Assembly (NCBI GenBank): GCA_029448655.1
Contig: JACCLO010000013.1
Coordinates: forward strand, 1,922,001 to 1,986,000
Direction: 5' to 3'
From: Wolfiporia cocos
Lineage: Eukaryota > Basidiomycota > Agaricomycetes > Polyporales > Phaeolaceae
DNA: 64,000 nucleotides
The position numbers and the translations under genes were made by a program. This document shows, one piece after another, positions 20,910-33,240 of this stretch (within the stretch, counting starts at the first letter, position 1; every line of letters starts with the position of its first letter). The notes under the pieces are model-generated. The model searched no databases. It was given only the letters and a program-made list of their open reading frames with translations, and had not been told where the DNA came from.

Positions 20910-23900
20910 ATGTCCTGCTTGCCCATTTTCCACCGTTATCTGGAGGAGCATGAGCAGCAGGTGGACGATAGCTTGCAGGCTGTTTGCATAATTCTCGATA
21001 CTGCCAGCGATGGCTTATCGTTTGCCCCTATCAGCGGCCTTGATACAGCCGCTTCCGCTCTCTCGAGCTTGATCACCATGGTTATCGTATGTTTATTTAC
21101 ATGCCCATCACAGACACGTGCTTACAGAGGCGTACCGTAAAGAAAGCCAGAGAGAACGTCAAAGCAAAGGGAGAAATAGCAGACAGTGCTGGAGAACTCG
21201 CGAAGTGTATAAAGGACACAATGCAAGATGCCTTGAAACCGTCTCCTCAGCTACTGAGACGCGTAGAAGAACTTGGCAAGTATGTCAGATGGCTGACATA
21301 GTATTACCCAACTTACTTACCCACTGCGTTGAGAAAATTGGAAGAGCTTGTGCATCAGGCCGAAAAGCTATCAGCGGGTTCCTTCTTACTGCGGTGCCTG
21401 CGTAGTGAACAAAATGCTGCGATTCTCGATGGCATCAAGGAAGGCATCAATGTGGCGCGCGGCAACTTCATGGTAAATAGACACTGCATAAAGTCTTTGG
21501 TATGGACTCACACTCTTGCCATAGCTACAGGGTGTTGTCATGGTGGAGATACAAGGTAACAAAATCGCAGAGAATGTTGAAGGCATTGGACAAGTAGTCA
21601 TGGTGGGTGTCTCCGGCTTGCTGCAATAAACGTTTGCCTCATGAGGCGTATAATGCGTTTTAGGAAATCAAGGCGAATCAGCAGGTAAATAGTAAGTACG
21701 CAGGCTGTCGCTTTTCCCACATTCTCATTATCGTTCCCTTCAGAGAACGAGGAGATATTACGATCATTGCCTCGCGCCGACGAGGCAGAATACCGTTCAG
21801 CAGTAAATGAGCTCAAGAACGGCTATCTTCCTGGAACTCGAGTATCGTTGCTCGATCAACTGGAAGGCTGGGCCACAGGCAGCGATCCCGCCCTCCAAGC
21901 GTATCCAATATACGTTCTCTGTGGAGCAGCAGGAACAGGTAAATCTACCATAGCGTATGAAATATCAAAGCGATTGGAGCAAAGGGGACTTCTTGGAGCA
22001 TCCTTCTTTTTTGTTAGGGGATCAGAGGGGCTCAGCTCCACCCGGCTCGTATTCCCTACTATTGCGTATCAGCTGGCGCGTCTGCACCAGGACTTCTATG
22101 CGGTCATTGTTGATGCATCGAATAATCATATGCAACATGGGACGAAACAACAAATGGACTACGAACTAGATGATCTAATCATCAAACCCCTCAAAAAGGT
22201 GGCAGCCGACCATAGTCCCGTCGTGATCGTCATCGATGCCGTCGACGAATGCACCGAGCTTGCCACTGTACGTGTCTCAAGGATGCTCCATCTCCTCATG
22301 AAGCGCGTGCCTGAGGTTCCATTTCCCCTTCGAGTACTCATCACGACCCGCCCGGAGATGCATATCGAGGATGCATTCATGACCTTTGAGGACAAGCAGC
22401 TGTTCATTATGGAAGAGATTCCTCGACCGTCTGTCGATGAAGATATCAAGCTCTACATCTCTAACAGTCTCAGATCAATTCGCTACAGCAAACAACTCCT
22501 CGATATGCGTCCCGATTTTGTCGACCACCTTACAGCAAGATCCGAGGGATTGTTTATTTATGCAACCACAGCGGTCGGCATGTTACGTGACGACCCTGAG
22601 CACCTCACGAGCGTCGCGGACCAACTGCTTTCCGATCGAACGGTGGCCACCCTTACCTCGCTCGACAGCCTGTATCTCTCAGTGCTGACAAATGCATTTA
22701 CATCGACAGCGCTTGATCGCTCAGACAATCGGAAATGTATCCAGCAGATCCTGGGGAGCGTAGCTCTGCTACAAGACCATCTATCGCCGAAGGTTCTCAG
22801 CGAGCTCATGAATATCTCCGTGGAAGAAACTCGCTATACTTTGGCCCGCCTAGGCTCCGTGATCTACTTTGACAGCGAGAACCCAGAGGAGCAGATCCGG
22901 CCTCTCCACGCCAGCTTCCCACAATTCCTAGTCGATGCTGAACGCTGTACAGATCCTCATTTCTTCATAAACCCTGTCATCCAACATGAGCAGCTCGCCA
23001 TCGCATGTCTGGAGCTTCTAAATACAGAACGTGTACTTCGACGCAATATTCTCCGCCTTCCCGACCGTTCAGCACTCAAGAAGACAATCCAAGATATTAC
23101 CGACCGCGTACGACAGAGTATTCCTCCGCATGTGCAGTACGCCTGCACTCATTGGGCGACGCATGTCGCTGCTGCAGCACAGTCGTCGCGACTGCGGTCT
23201 CTGTTGGATTCGTTCTGTTCTACCAAGCTACTATTATACTTGGAGGCATTGAGTGCAATGAACAGATTGGAGACGGCGGTGCCATCCCTGCTAAAGGTCA
23301 AGGCCTGGTACCAGGTAAGTAGTCCTTCGCAACATACCGTGTTGTGGAACTAATGGCTCAATAGACATTTGACGAAAGTCATGAGAGCTTGACTCTCAAT
23401 CTCCTCGATGACTGTTATCGCATCGTTTTGGAGTATTACGTCCCCATCGACAACTGTCCCGAGCATCTATATATCTCTGCTTTACCGATGGTCCCGTCTT
23501 GCAGTCTATTACAGGCGTATTCAGGTTCACCCAATGCTATCCCGCCTATCCGAATGCTCACAGATCGTGACGGCGCTTGGAGTGCGTGCCTTCGCGTGGT
23601 TGAAGGGCATACACAGCGTGTCACGTCTGCCAAATTCTCACCTAACGGTCGATGGATTGCCTCGAGCTGCTGGGATCGCACTGTCCGCACTTGGGACGCC
23701 GAGTCCGGTACACCGATGGCGATCATGCGAAGCCACAATGACTCGGTCGAGGATGTAGACTTCTCGCCTGATAATCAGCGAATTGTGTCAGGTTCCAGCG
23801 ACGGCACGTTGCGTATCTGGAACGCCGCGTCAGGTGCTCCTCTCAACAAGCTCCCCGCCAGACACGGCAATGTCTTTGCCGTTGCCTATTCCCCTGACGG

Positions 23901-25236
23901 ATCTACGATTGTATCGGGATCATTTGACAACGCGCTGCATCTCTGGGATGCTCGCGATGGAAAAGAATTGGAACTCGTCGACGCAGCAATCGATTGCGTT
24001 AATTCAGTGGCTTTCTCACCAGATGGATCCATGGTTGCATCAGCATCAAGCGACAGCATCGTACGCATCTGGGATGTACGCGGTCGGTACCTTACCAAGA
24101 TCCTTCGCGGTCATACAGACATGGCGAAGTCGGTGGCGTTCTTTCCGGACAACGCCCGAGTAGTATCGGGAGCAAGTGACAATACGGTTCGAATATGGCT
24201 CCTCGAGACGGAAACGTGCCTAAAGGTATTGAAAGGCCATCTGCATCGCGTTTTTGCTGTCGCAGTATCGCCCAATGGTGACCGGATTGCTTCCGGCGCA
24301 GAGGACAACACAATCCGTATATGGGACTCACAGTTGGGCGACTGTCTAGGCGTATTGAAGGACCACACAAGCTGGGTCTTGTCAGTCTCGTTCTCGATGC
24401 GAGGCGATCGGTTGGTCTCTGCATCTGATGACCAAACCGTTCGAATTTGGGACCCCACGTTACTCGGTGCTAATCCCGTAGGACATACATCTGCGGTTAC
24501 GTGCATAGTTTTCTCGCACGATGGAGCTCGGGTAGCGTCATGTTCGGAGGATGCCACGATCATGATTTGGGATGCAAGTTCTGGTCAGCGCTCATTAACG
24601 TTGGAGGGACATACTAGCCGATTACAGACCATTGCCTTTGCGCCCGATGGAACGAAGCTAATCTCGGGTGGATGGGATAACCTACTGAATTCATGGGATA
24701 CCGCAACAGGAGCGCTAGTGAATTCCGTCAAAGCCCAGGAAACTGGAATAGAGGAACTCGCATACTCTCCGGACGGCCGACTAATCGCGTCCGGGGCAAA
24801 CAATCTTGATCCCATCATCAAATTGTGGACAGCTTCAGACTGCGCCGTGGAGCGAGAAATCACAGTCGATTTCAAAGGCGAACCGATCGATATGATCTCA
24901 CGACTAGAGTTTTCTCCTGATAGCACCAAACTATATGCAAGCACTCTCAACGGACTAGAGTATATATGGGATTGCGCCACAGGAACCAACCTCAAGTTCG
25001 CAGAGAATAATTGGGGCGCTGGTACGGATCGTCGCAGATTCGTGGAGAAGGATGATGGGTGGCTCGTTTTGAGGGAGACAGGTCAAACCGTATGTTGGTT
25101 GCCAGGATCCAAGAGGGGCAATGATGTTGGGGGCGACATAGTGTGCGCATGCTACGGGGACAAGTACGCAGTTGGGGGCGGTTCAGGACGAGTCACCATT
25201 CTAGATCTGACTGATCGAGTGGAATCAATGTGCTAG
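20910..25236 (+). CDS. NLR-A: NACHT-WD40 STAND protein with N-terminal helical domain
   Basis: Provisional exons are 20910-21086, 21128-21279, 21334-21472, 21531-21602, 21664-21684, 21746-23314 and 23365-25236, together 1333 codons in frame. An in-frame TAG at 21299 falls inside the 54-nt intron 21280-21333. The N-terminal ~190 residues are helical and resemble the HeLo/MLKL-type four-helix domain (inference). The NACHT ATPase follows, with Walker A GAAGTGKST and Walker B VIVIDAVDEC, then ITTRPEMH. After the intron at 23315 come about 11 WD40 repeats (FSPDG..RIWD pattern) and a tail with DDGWLVL..WLPGS. STAND proteins of this kind act as ATP-dependent switches that open on ligand binding and oligomerise; fungal ones act in heterokaryon incompatibility and defence. 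The ligand is unknown. Exons 4 and 5 are the least certain. NLR-B (54731-59948) is a paralogue with matching intron positions. Confidence 0.9.
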
Positions 25237-25644
25237 GACAATGTAGAAACGATCCCTCTTACGTGATTCAGTCATCAGCAATGTGTACTGAAGCATCTGG
25301 TCAGGCTCCTCTTAGTGGCGTCGTTTAGTCAAATCCCGTGGGTAACGTGGCTCCGCTTGCCATACACATTTGAACCGTGTCATCGTCCATGTGATTCAAG
25401 TATTTCCTGTCTCCATTTTCAATTTCCTCTGTGGGTGCACCCGTGATGCGCTTGTGTGATAAGAGCGCGCCTTCGAAAACGAATGCGGGTACTGACGCTC
25501 CCATACGAACAACAGAATGCTCGGGGATGCATTATTAGGCAACGCCGAGGCGACGGCTTCTGCAGCAAAAGCGGCGGTTACACAGCCGGTGTATCCTCAT
25601 TAAAATGCGTGTTCACACACATCTCTGTCGTCCTCATCTTCCAC

Positions 25645-27308
25645 ATGCCGGCGGCTACCGTACCCTCGCAAACCCGCGCCGCTGTTACCCGCGAGTTCAG
25701 CATCAAGGCAGACTTGACCGATGCGTATCCACTGAAATCGCCCGCAGAACTCGCACCGGGGGAATGTATCGTTAAACTTGAGTATACGGGGTATGTCTAG
25801 CATTCAACAGGCCCAATGCGTTCTGACCTGGTGCAGTGTGTGCCACTCGGATCTGCACTTCATGGCAGGCGAGTGGGCGATCAAGCCTCGTCTCCCGAGT
25901 GTGGGCGGACATGAAGGGGTTGGACATGTTATGGCCATAAACAATCTCTACAATGGGAACGTACGCGTGGGCGACCGTGTCGGAATCAAATACTGCATCA
26001 GGTCATGCCTCAACTGTGATCAGTGCCGTCGAGGCTTTGAGCAAAGTGCGTACTGAAGAAAGCAGTTTAAGACAGGCTAAGGCTGACGGGATCATCTGTG
26101 CATTTGTGCATCGTGGCGGAAGACTGCCCGGAGAGGATAATTTCCGGCTTCCATGTCGATGGAACTTTTGCGGAGTACATGGTATAGTACAAACAGTCAA
26201 TGCCTCACAGATCACGTCGCTTATCGGTCAGGAATCACGAACAGGTCGCGTTCACCGATCATCTCATTCCCATTCCGGACGGGCTCGATAGTGCGGCCGC
26301 TGCGCCTATTTTATGCGCGGTAGGCTTCAGGTTGATCCTTGCTTTTACCGCGAGGTCTTGATAAGCGCACAAGGGTGTCACTGTGTACAACTCTCTTACT
26401 AAGCTCGACACTCCAGTGGGTGGCTGGATTGTCATCCCAGGGGCAGGAGGAGGGCTGGGACATCTTGGTACATACACTTATCAACGTTGCTGAGGTTCAC
26501 ACCGAATCTGATGACGTATGTTCCTAGCCATTCAGTATGCAATTGCAAGAGGACTCCGCGTGCTTGCTATCGGTGCGTCTTTCTATGCCATTGCCCAGCT
26601 GAACGCTGATGTGAGCCACGCACAGACGCTGGATCCAAGCGAGAGCTTTGCCTATCGCTTGGAGCCGAGGCATTCATCGATTTTACGGAATGCACGAACA
26701 TCATCTCTGCTGTGCAGACCGCTGTCGGCGACCCACTGGGTGCGCACGCTGCAATCATCACTACCGCATCTGTGCGTGAGCTGCACACGTTATGTCTAAT
26801 GCTGGCGGTCACTCACGAGTATCATACCAGAATGCGGCATATGTGCAAGCAGGATGGTACGTACGCCCTCAGGGGACGGTGCTATGCGTTGGCGTTGTAC
26901 AGGAGGTATCCGGTCTTCCGATGGCGCGCATCATTGACGCGGTACGCTCTCGCAACTGTAAGGCACGTGTGTTGATGATGACCTGACAATCGCAGGGCGT
27001 GAAATATATCGCTACGCAGACAGGGTGAGATCCTATTCATTCTTCTTGCTCTGTTTCATGCATGTACAGCTCACCTGTACTGGAAAGGGGACGTCAAGTA
27101 GCACACGAAGCCCTCCAACTGGCGGCGCGCGGAAAGGTGCGATGCTTCTATACGGAATATTCACTGAATGAGATCAACAAGTGCGTATCGCATCACAGCG
27201 CAATCAATCGAAATGAATAGCTCACATTATTTTGTGCATGAATTCAACAGTGTTCTCGAGGCAATGAGAAAGGGTCAGCTTGTTGGGCGGGCCGTTATCA
27301 GGTTCTGA
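25645..27308 (+). CDS. Zinc-type alcohol dehydrogenase, Adh1-like
   Basis: Eleven exons join in frame into 360 residues: 25645-25790, 25837-26045, 26123-26181, 26245-26319, 26374-26467, 26528-26572, 26626-26771, 26831-26941, 26996-27024, 27070-27180 and 27251-27308. The enzyme interconverts alcohols and aldehydes or ketones with NAD(H). The catalytic zinc ligands lie in VCHSDLH and GGHEGVGH. The structural zinc site is C-x2-C-x2-C-x7-C (CLNCDQC..NC, the last Cys after an intron). The Rossmann glycine motif is GAGGGLGHLAIQYA, followed by LAID for the NAD ribose. Length matches yeast-type ADH (about 350). Start ATG 25645 places the usual N-terminus. Odd points are the dense introns, a 29-nt exon, and a C-terminal part reading KYIATQTGSP where relatives usually have GSxVGNR. 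It follows NLR-A on the same strand by 409 bp. The substrate cannot be told from sequence. Confidence 0.88.
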
Positions 27309-30300
27309 AGAATGCGTAGCGCGGTGTGAAGTTGTTAGTTAGGAAGCGGTGTTCTTTGAACTTGTAAGGATCGAGCCTCAGATGACGCTAGTAGGACGAG
27401 GAGAGCCCTGCTGTATTCGTGCGAGACATCTGTCTTGTGTACCTTGTACCTTCAGGGTTCAATTGTAATCATGTCAAGTGGCGCTTGATAGAGCGACGAT
27501 GGCTATCCACAAGTACTGTGCTGATGATCAAGATGTGAGCGAGCGGTGCCTGTTGTCAAGAAGTGGCCGAGCAAGGCGCCTGAGGGTTTGATTGCAAGTA
27601 TTTGCAGACATGTGAGTGCCGAGCAGCTCCTTCATGTGAGAGCCATCAAGCGTTTGCAGACAACGTATATCCTGTCCGGAGTAGACTTGCAGCCACCCAC
27701 CAGGCGTAAGATATTGCCACGATTCGAAAGGAAGCGCGCAATCCGAACTTGACAACAGCACGGCGTGCACCGAGCGCTGTGGGCTCTCCTAGATTCGTAG
27801 TTATAGGTCAAAATCGCATTGTTGCCAAAGTGTTGACGGATCATCGAACTGGCCATCCTATTGCCAGACAGCACCTAGATTCTTTCAGGGTCGGCGCTGG
27901 GTGGTCAGGCTATCGTAAGCGGTACTGTATCGCTGGATGAGCACCCACCGGGCTCCACTTTGTAAGCCACGATGGCAACTATGAGGACGCCGGCGTATAG
28001 CAAGGTGCTGTCAGCCTTAAGACACGTGTCCGACGCCCGTAAATCTAGAGCGGAGCCAGCAAATAGGCTATACGAATAGCAGCGCAAGTGGGCTCTGAAA
28101 GCAGTTGTGTGTAAAACCCAGATCGCATCGCGATAGGCCGAGATTGGCGCAGACGATACAACATAGCTGTAGATGCAAGCCTACCTGCCATAATCAGCAT
28201 CGGCCAAGGTAGAGTACGCACATGAGACTATGGAACACTTCAAACTCAATGAAGGAGCGGAATGCGGACAGAGCTCGTGGCAACGAGCTTGATTGACGCA
28301 GATCTGATCGCAGCAACGTTCACCTGAACGATGCATGACCCGCGACTACTTACTCTTTTGGGAGTCGATTTGACAAGATGCGAAGCCAACCTCCGTCCCC
28401 TTCGCGATCGCCTGCTCGGGTGCGCAAGGCGCTGATTCATGCGCCCGATCTGGCTCGTACTCAACGTCAGCCGATGCTATATTGACCTTCATCAAACGCC
28501 TGCCAGGATAGTTCTATTACCATTGATTATGTCTGCCTCATGCAATGTATATGTTTTAGGAAGGGACTGACCCTTGCACGCGTGTATTAGGCTTAACGTG
28601 CGGATGTATCGGATTCCTTCCGGATGTATAGGCACTGTCTATGTAGAACACGAGGCATGGCACATCAGATTTACGCGTTAGCGCGTCATTCAAAGCTCAC
28701 CTCGCTCTAGCTACGAATGTGTAAGGCCTCATTAATCGTGACGCACCATATTAGCATTCTGAAAGCCTGAGAAGCATGGGTGGCTGTCTGGCGTGCATGC
28801 GTATTTCCAGTCATAGAGCGCTAACCAGTCGATGAGTCGCCATAGCTGACTTGCTCTCCCATTACCTCCGGTGCGTCAAGCCATGGCGGACGAAATGAAC
28901 AACCTTTGTGTCACAAGGCGCTGAGAGGGATCATGCTTTGTGATGCGATACTACTCGCCGAATGAATCTCCTTGTAATTGCTATGCTGTGCTCCTATCAA
29001 CGCGAGAGAACGAACTATCGGACGTCAGCGCATTCGACGGTAGCTTACGTAATGACGTGCTGAATCTTCGCCCAGCGATCGCATAGGCTTAAGATGCATC
29101 ACCGCTGTTTATTCGAGCGAACGAGCGCATCGCGTTCACAGGTCCAATTGAACTATCGATGGTAATAAACCAATCCGATCAGTCGGGTCCTCATTTTGAG
29201 GTAATTCCGCATAATGCACAATGCACCACGGTTGCTTGCGCAAGAGATGAAATGACATCAGTCGTTGCTGAGATGAAATGAGGAGCGTTATGAGCGCTAA
29301 TTGGCGTTCGATCAAGCGCCAGCGATCGTCGGGAACAAGGGGCAGCCTGTGGCGCAGGCTGCGATTCGCCGCTCTCGACTGGCTATGGACATCTGAATTA
29401 AGTGCACTCCTTTTCCGGGGGTGGCGGTGGCGTATCTGCGCATTCTGTCTGACGCCCGCCGAAGACTCGATATCATGCAGGTCTCGCGGGGTTGTGGTCG
29501 TGTCGTGTACAGCGGGGCGTCACCATCGGACCTGCCTGCCGGACAAATCGCCGCGTACCCCAGATCTGGCGCGGCGCGTGCGAGGCAGATTTTGTTGCGG
29601 ACGTTTGAGATCTTTGGGCGCGGTGTGGCGGATCTGCGCAATGCGCACATCTGGGGGCGTACGCGCACGCAGCGGGAGCGCGTACATTCGGCCAATAAGC
29701 CCGGCCCCGAGACGAAGATTCGCTTGCCTCGAGGACTCTGTAGCGATCTCTCTAGAGGTGCCGCCGGCAGGCGCAAGCACCGGGTGTCAAGTCCTGCTGA
29801 GCACACGAGCGTCGGATTCCTCAGGACGTCGCGTTCCCGGCGCCTCTCGCCCTTCTTACGCAGCTGTCTTCCTTTCAGCATCCCGCCGCATCCCCGACCG
29901 CATGCTCGGGATCTCGAGAAGAACCTGGCCTCGACCCTTGCCCGGACTTTGAGCGGCTGATTTTCAGCAGGCGAAGTGTAACAAATACAAATACTCGGAG
30001 ACTCACCGTGCACGATGCGCGATGCACGACGCTACGATGAACTGGGGCCACACTTTCTCCCGCAGCTTCCATTTCGCGGGTACACGCGCATCAGGGAACT
30101 CCGTGTGCACCGGGCAAGGGCGTCACTCGACACCGGTGCCCGCCAGGCGCCCCACGGGCAGTGTGGGGGCATGCCTTCTGCCCGGCCCCGAACGCCGACC
30201 GCTGGATGGGCGAGATGCAGGGTCGGACGAGATGACAGGACGGGCAAGCCGGCGGGCTATCAGCTGTGGTCTGTAGTCATAACGACAATGACAACAGCGC

Positions 30301-32378
30301 ACGCTGCACTCTAGCTAGTCGGTGCACGACGAGGCGCACGCCATTCGTCAGACGCATTATGCAGCAGGCGGCTCACGCACGTCCGCATTATCAGCCGCCC
30401 GACACACGCGCCACATCGCGTCAGCAGCAGCGACCATCGCCGCTCGCGCGCAGTGACGCCGCGGCCGCGGTATACGCAGCCGTCCGGCGGGCCGCTGCGC
30501 GCGCGCGCGCGAACCCGCGCCTGATATCTGAGCATCTGAACAGTGAACGTTTGAATGCGGAATACTGATACGAGGCCGCTGCGCGTACGCGCACGCCAGA
30601 AGCCGGAGCCAGGCTCTGGAGATGATCGATGCATCGATGATCCCCGGCGCGTGCGTCCCCGCTTCCCGCTTCCCGCTTCCCGCTTTCCGCCGCACGCTTC
30701 TGCACCATGTGCGGCACGCGGGTAAGTCGGGCGGGGGGTGCGGGGCTCGCTCGCCTGTAAATGTGCCGTCTGCCGTGTGCCTTCTGGCTTCTGGCCGCCC
30801 GGCGGCTGTCCGACTAGCGGGCATGCCCGAACGGCGGGAGACTTTGGCTCTCCGCTCTCCGCTCTCCGCAGCTTCTGTTTCACAACACGGGGTCTCCCGT
30901 GCAGGCATGATCATGATGCATATGCATGCTGTGCGCATGTCCAGATGGCTCGTTCCAGATGGCCCGTCGCCATTCAATGCATCGCACGGCGGGGCCCGCG
31001 CGCGGTCTGTTTGATATTGACAGCGCGATATATCTTCTGATGCGGCCAAGAAATGCACAAGGCCAAGGCCCGCGATGACGGCAGGGGGCGCCACGTCCGC
31101 GTTTCGGGCATCTCTGTCTTTGTGCCACGGTGCCACGGTGCGGACCGCGCTGGTCGCGCGGACGTGACGTGCGGTCTTGGCGCGTCTGACCCCGCTGTGC
31201 CATCGTCCGCCCTCCATGGCACGCCTGACGTCTGCAGCAGCGGGCACGGGCACCGCCCGCCGTCTGCTCGCCGCGGCCCGCGGCCTCAGGCCTCAGGCCC
31301 CAGGCCCCAGGGTCGTCGAGGCGCGCCTCCGTCCGACATCGGCGCACCGCGGGGCGCGGCGCGTCGTCCACTTGGTGACGGCCTGACGGCGTCCGACATC
31401 ACACGGACCCTGCGCGACGATAACCAGAGTGCTGGCACCTCCTCTCCCGCGCCTGCGCGGCGGGACAGAGCATAAGAGCGTAAGAGCACAAGAGCGCGGC
31501 GCCCCGCGTGCCTCGGCCAGGAGAGGGGGGGGCGTTGTGCTCTTGCGCGGCATGCGTCGCCGCAGCGCGTCCGCCCCCGGCTGCGGGCTTACCTCTGTAT
31601 GGAATTTTCCGTGCAGGCAGTCACCGGCACCGACGGGATTCGCGGTGCGGAAGAGCATGCGCCAGGGCGCGCGCGTCCGCGGGCACACAATCCGGGCGAT
31701 GGCATTGGGTGCAGACGCAGCGCTTGTGGTCCGTCGTGATTGTCCCTCCAGATATCCGAGTCTCGACTCGCGTCGCGTAGCACCCGCTTGAGTGTTCAGA
31801 CAGCAGCACGAGGACGCGCAGAGATATGTGGAGATGATGGAGCGTTTTCCCGGTATCTAGACGTAGCTCCAAGGCCAGAGCACGCAGCGAGGTGGCATCG
31901 ACCGAGAAGACTCTGAGGAGCGGCGGACGCGTCGCGCGCACGTGGGCGCGCCTCTCCGCCCCATCTTAGGCGCCGGGTCCACACAGCCTCCCTTCCTTCC
32001 GCCCGCCGCGAGCTCACGCGCGAGATTCGACTGTCTGCAGTGCATAGCATGATGCTCTCATTATGTAAACCAAGCCATGGCACACTCTATCGTCATGGAC
32101 GCGCGGCCGCAAACCGAGCGCGTGAGTGATCGTCCTGCCCTGTCCTTCCCTTCCCATCCCCGATTCATCGTCCCAGGCATCTCTCGCGTGGATCTCGTCT
32201 CTCGCTGCGGGCGTAGAGCGGGTCGCGATGACGGCATGGGGCGGCGCGAGACTCCGCATGGCGCGCGCAGGGCGGCGGGGCGCGCATAGCTGCGACGGGA
32301 CATATCGCGGAGGGACGCGCAGCAGCCCCGCCGCGCCCCCATCCTCTCCTCCCCCTCCCCTCCCCTCCACCGATAACC
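27309..32378. other. Gene-poor region, increasingly GC-rich
   Basis: I find no gene that I can support. Long open frames at 29.3-32 kb occur on both strands and in several frames at once, as expected from high GC and few stops. From about 30.6 kb short heptamer repeats appear (CCGCTTC at 30659-30690, CGCTCTC at 30854-30880, GCCTCAG at 31284-31310). Confidence 0.5.
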
Positions 32379-33240
32379 CTAGTAGACCCACGGCACGAGC
32401 CGCCACCGCACACGCCCCGCATACGCCTCCCACTCCGCGCCAAACGCTGTGCGGAGCGCGCCGTCCTCTGTGCGGACGCGGCGGTTCGTGCTCCGGAGCG
32501 CATACGCGACCTTGACCGTCCAGAGCGCGAGCGCGGCCCACGCGAGGAGCGTGCCCGCGCCGGGGCCGGCGGGGCGGGGCGCGAGGGCGCACTCGCGGAG
32601 CCACGCGCCGCGGGCGAGCACGGCGACGGTCGCGCCGCAGAGCGTGAGGTACACGCCCGCGTAGCTCGGGTGGCGCACGCATGCGTACGGGCCGCGCGTG
32701 ACGAGCGCGTGCCCCGGCGCGATCGCGAGCTCGAACGTGAAGAGCGTGCCCAGCGCGCGGAAGCACGCGAGGCGCAGCGCCGCGCCGAGCACGCACGCGA
32801 GCGCGCCCGCCGCGAGCAGCGGCGAGGGGCGCAGGAGCGCGGGGCACGCGGGCGTCAGGTGCCGCAGGAGCGCGGGGAGCGGCGCGGGGAGGTGCGAGGG
32901 GAGGGAGGGGAGCAAGGTGAGCAGCGTGAGGGCGGCGTCGGTGAGTGTCTCGAGCCAGACCATCGTCTGCGCGGGCGTCAGCGGGGATAGAGAGGGGGCG
33001 CGGAGCGCGCACCTTGCTCGTGAACGTGACCCAGCGGATGCAGCGCTCGAAGAGCGTGCGGCGGTCGAGGATGTGCTTCGGCGGCGCGGGCGGGTTCGGC
33101 GGCGAGAGCGAGAGGTGCACCGCGATGCCGGTGATGAGCACGAGCGCGATTTTGGTGGCCGCGAGGAGGGTCGTCGTGTCTAGTGGGACGGACGCCGGGA
33201 CGGACGGGGCGGCGTCGACGGGGAGTGGCGCGGACAGCAT
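32379..33240 (-). CDS. Isoprenylcysteine carboxyl methyltransferase-like membrane protein
   Basis: Two exons, 33240-33013 and 32966-32379, are split by a 46-nt intron (GTGCGC..GCGCAG) and give 271 residues. ICMT/Ste14 enzymes methylate the carboxyl group of C-terminal prenylcysteines on Ras-, Rho- and a-factor-type proteins in the ER membrane, using S-adenosylmethionine. The diagnostic C-terminal part is present: GPYACVRHPSYAGVY, then FGAEWEAYAGRVRWRLVPWVY, the methyl-donor and substrate region of this family. Hydrophobic stretches include LLAATKIALVLITGIAVHLS near the N-terminus, ALTLLTLLP, LLAAGALACVLGAALRLACF and LLAWAALALWTVKVAYAL. The start ATG 33240 begins MLSAPLPV. The open frame continues on both sides, but that is a GC effect. 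Agaricomycetes often carry several diverged ICMT-like genes, so the exact substrate is uncertain. No neighbour suggests a pathway. Confidence 0.85.

Noticed and set aside
28200..32000. Many long open frames on both strands (for example 29312-30013 minus and 30357-31253 minus)
   Set aside because: They overlap in several frames, are Arg/Ala/Pro-rich, and follow from high GC with few stop codons. No domain or splice pattern supports them.
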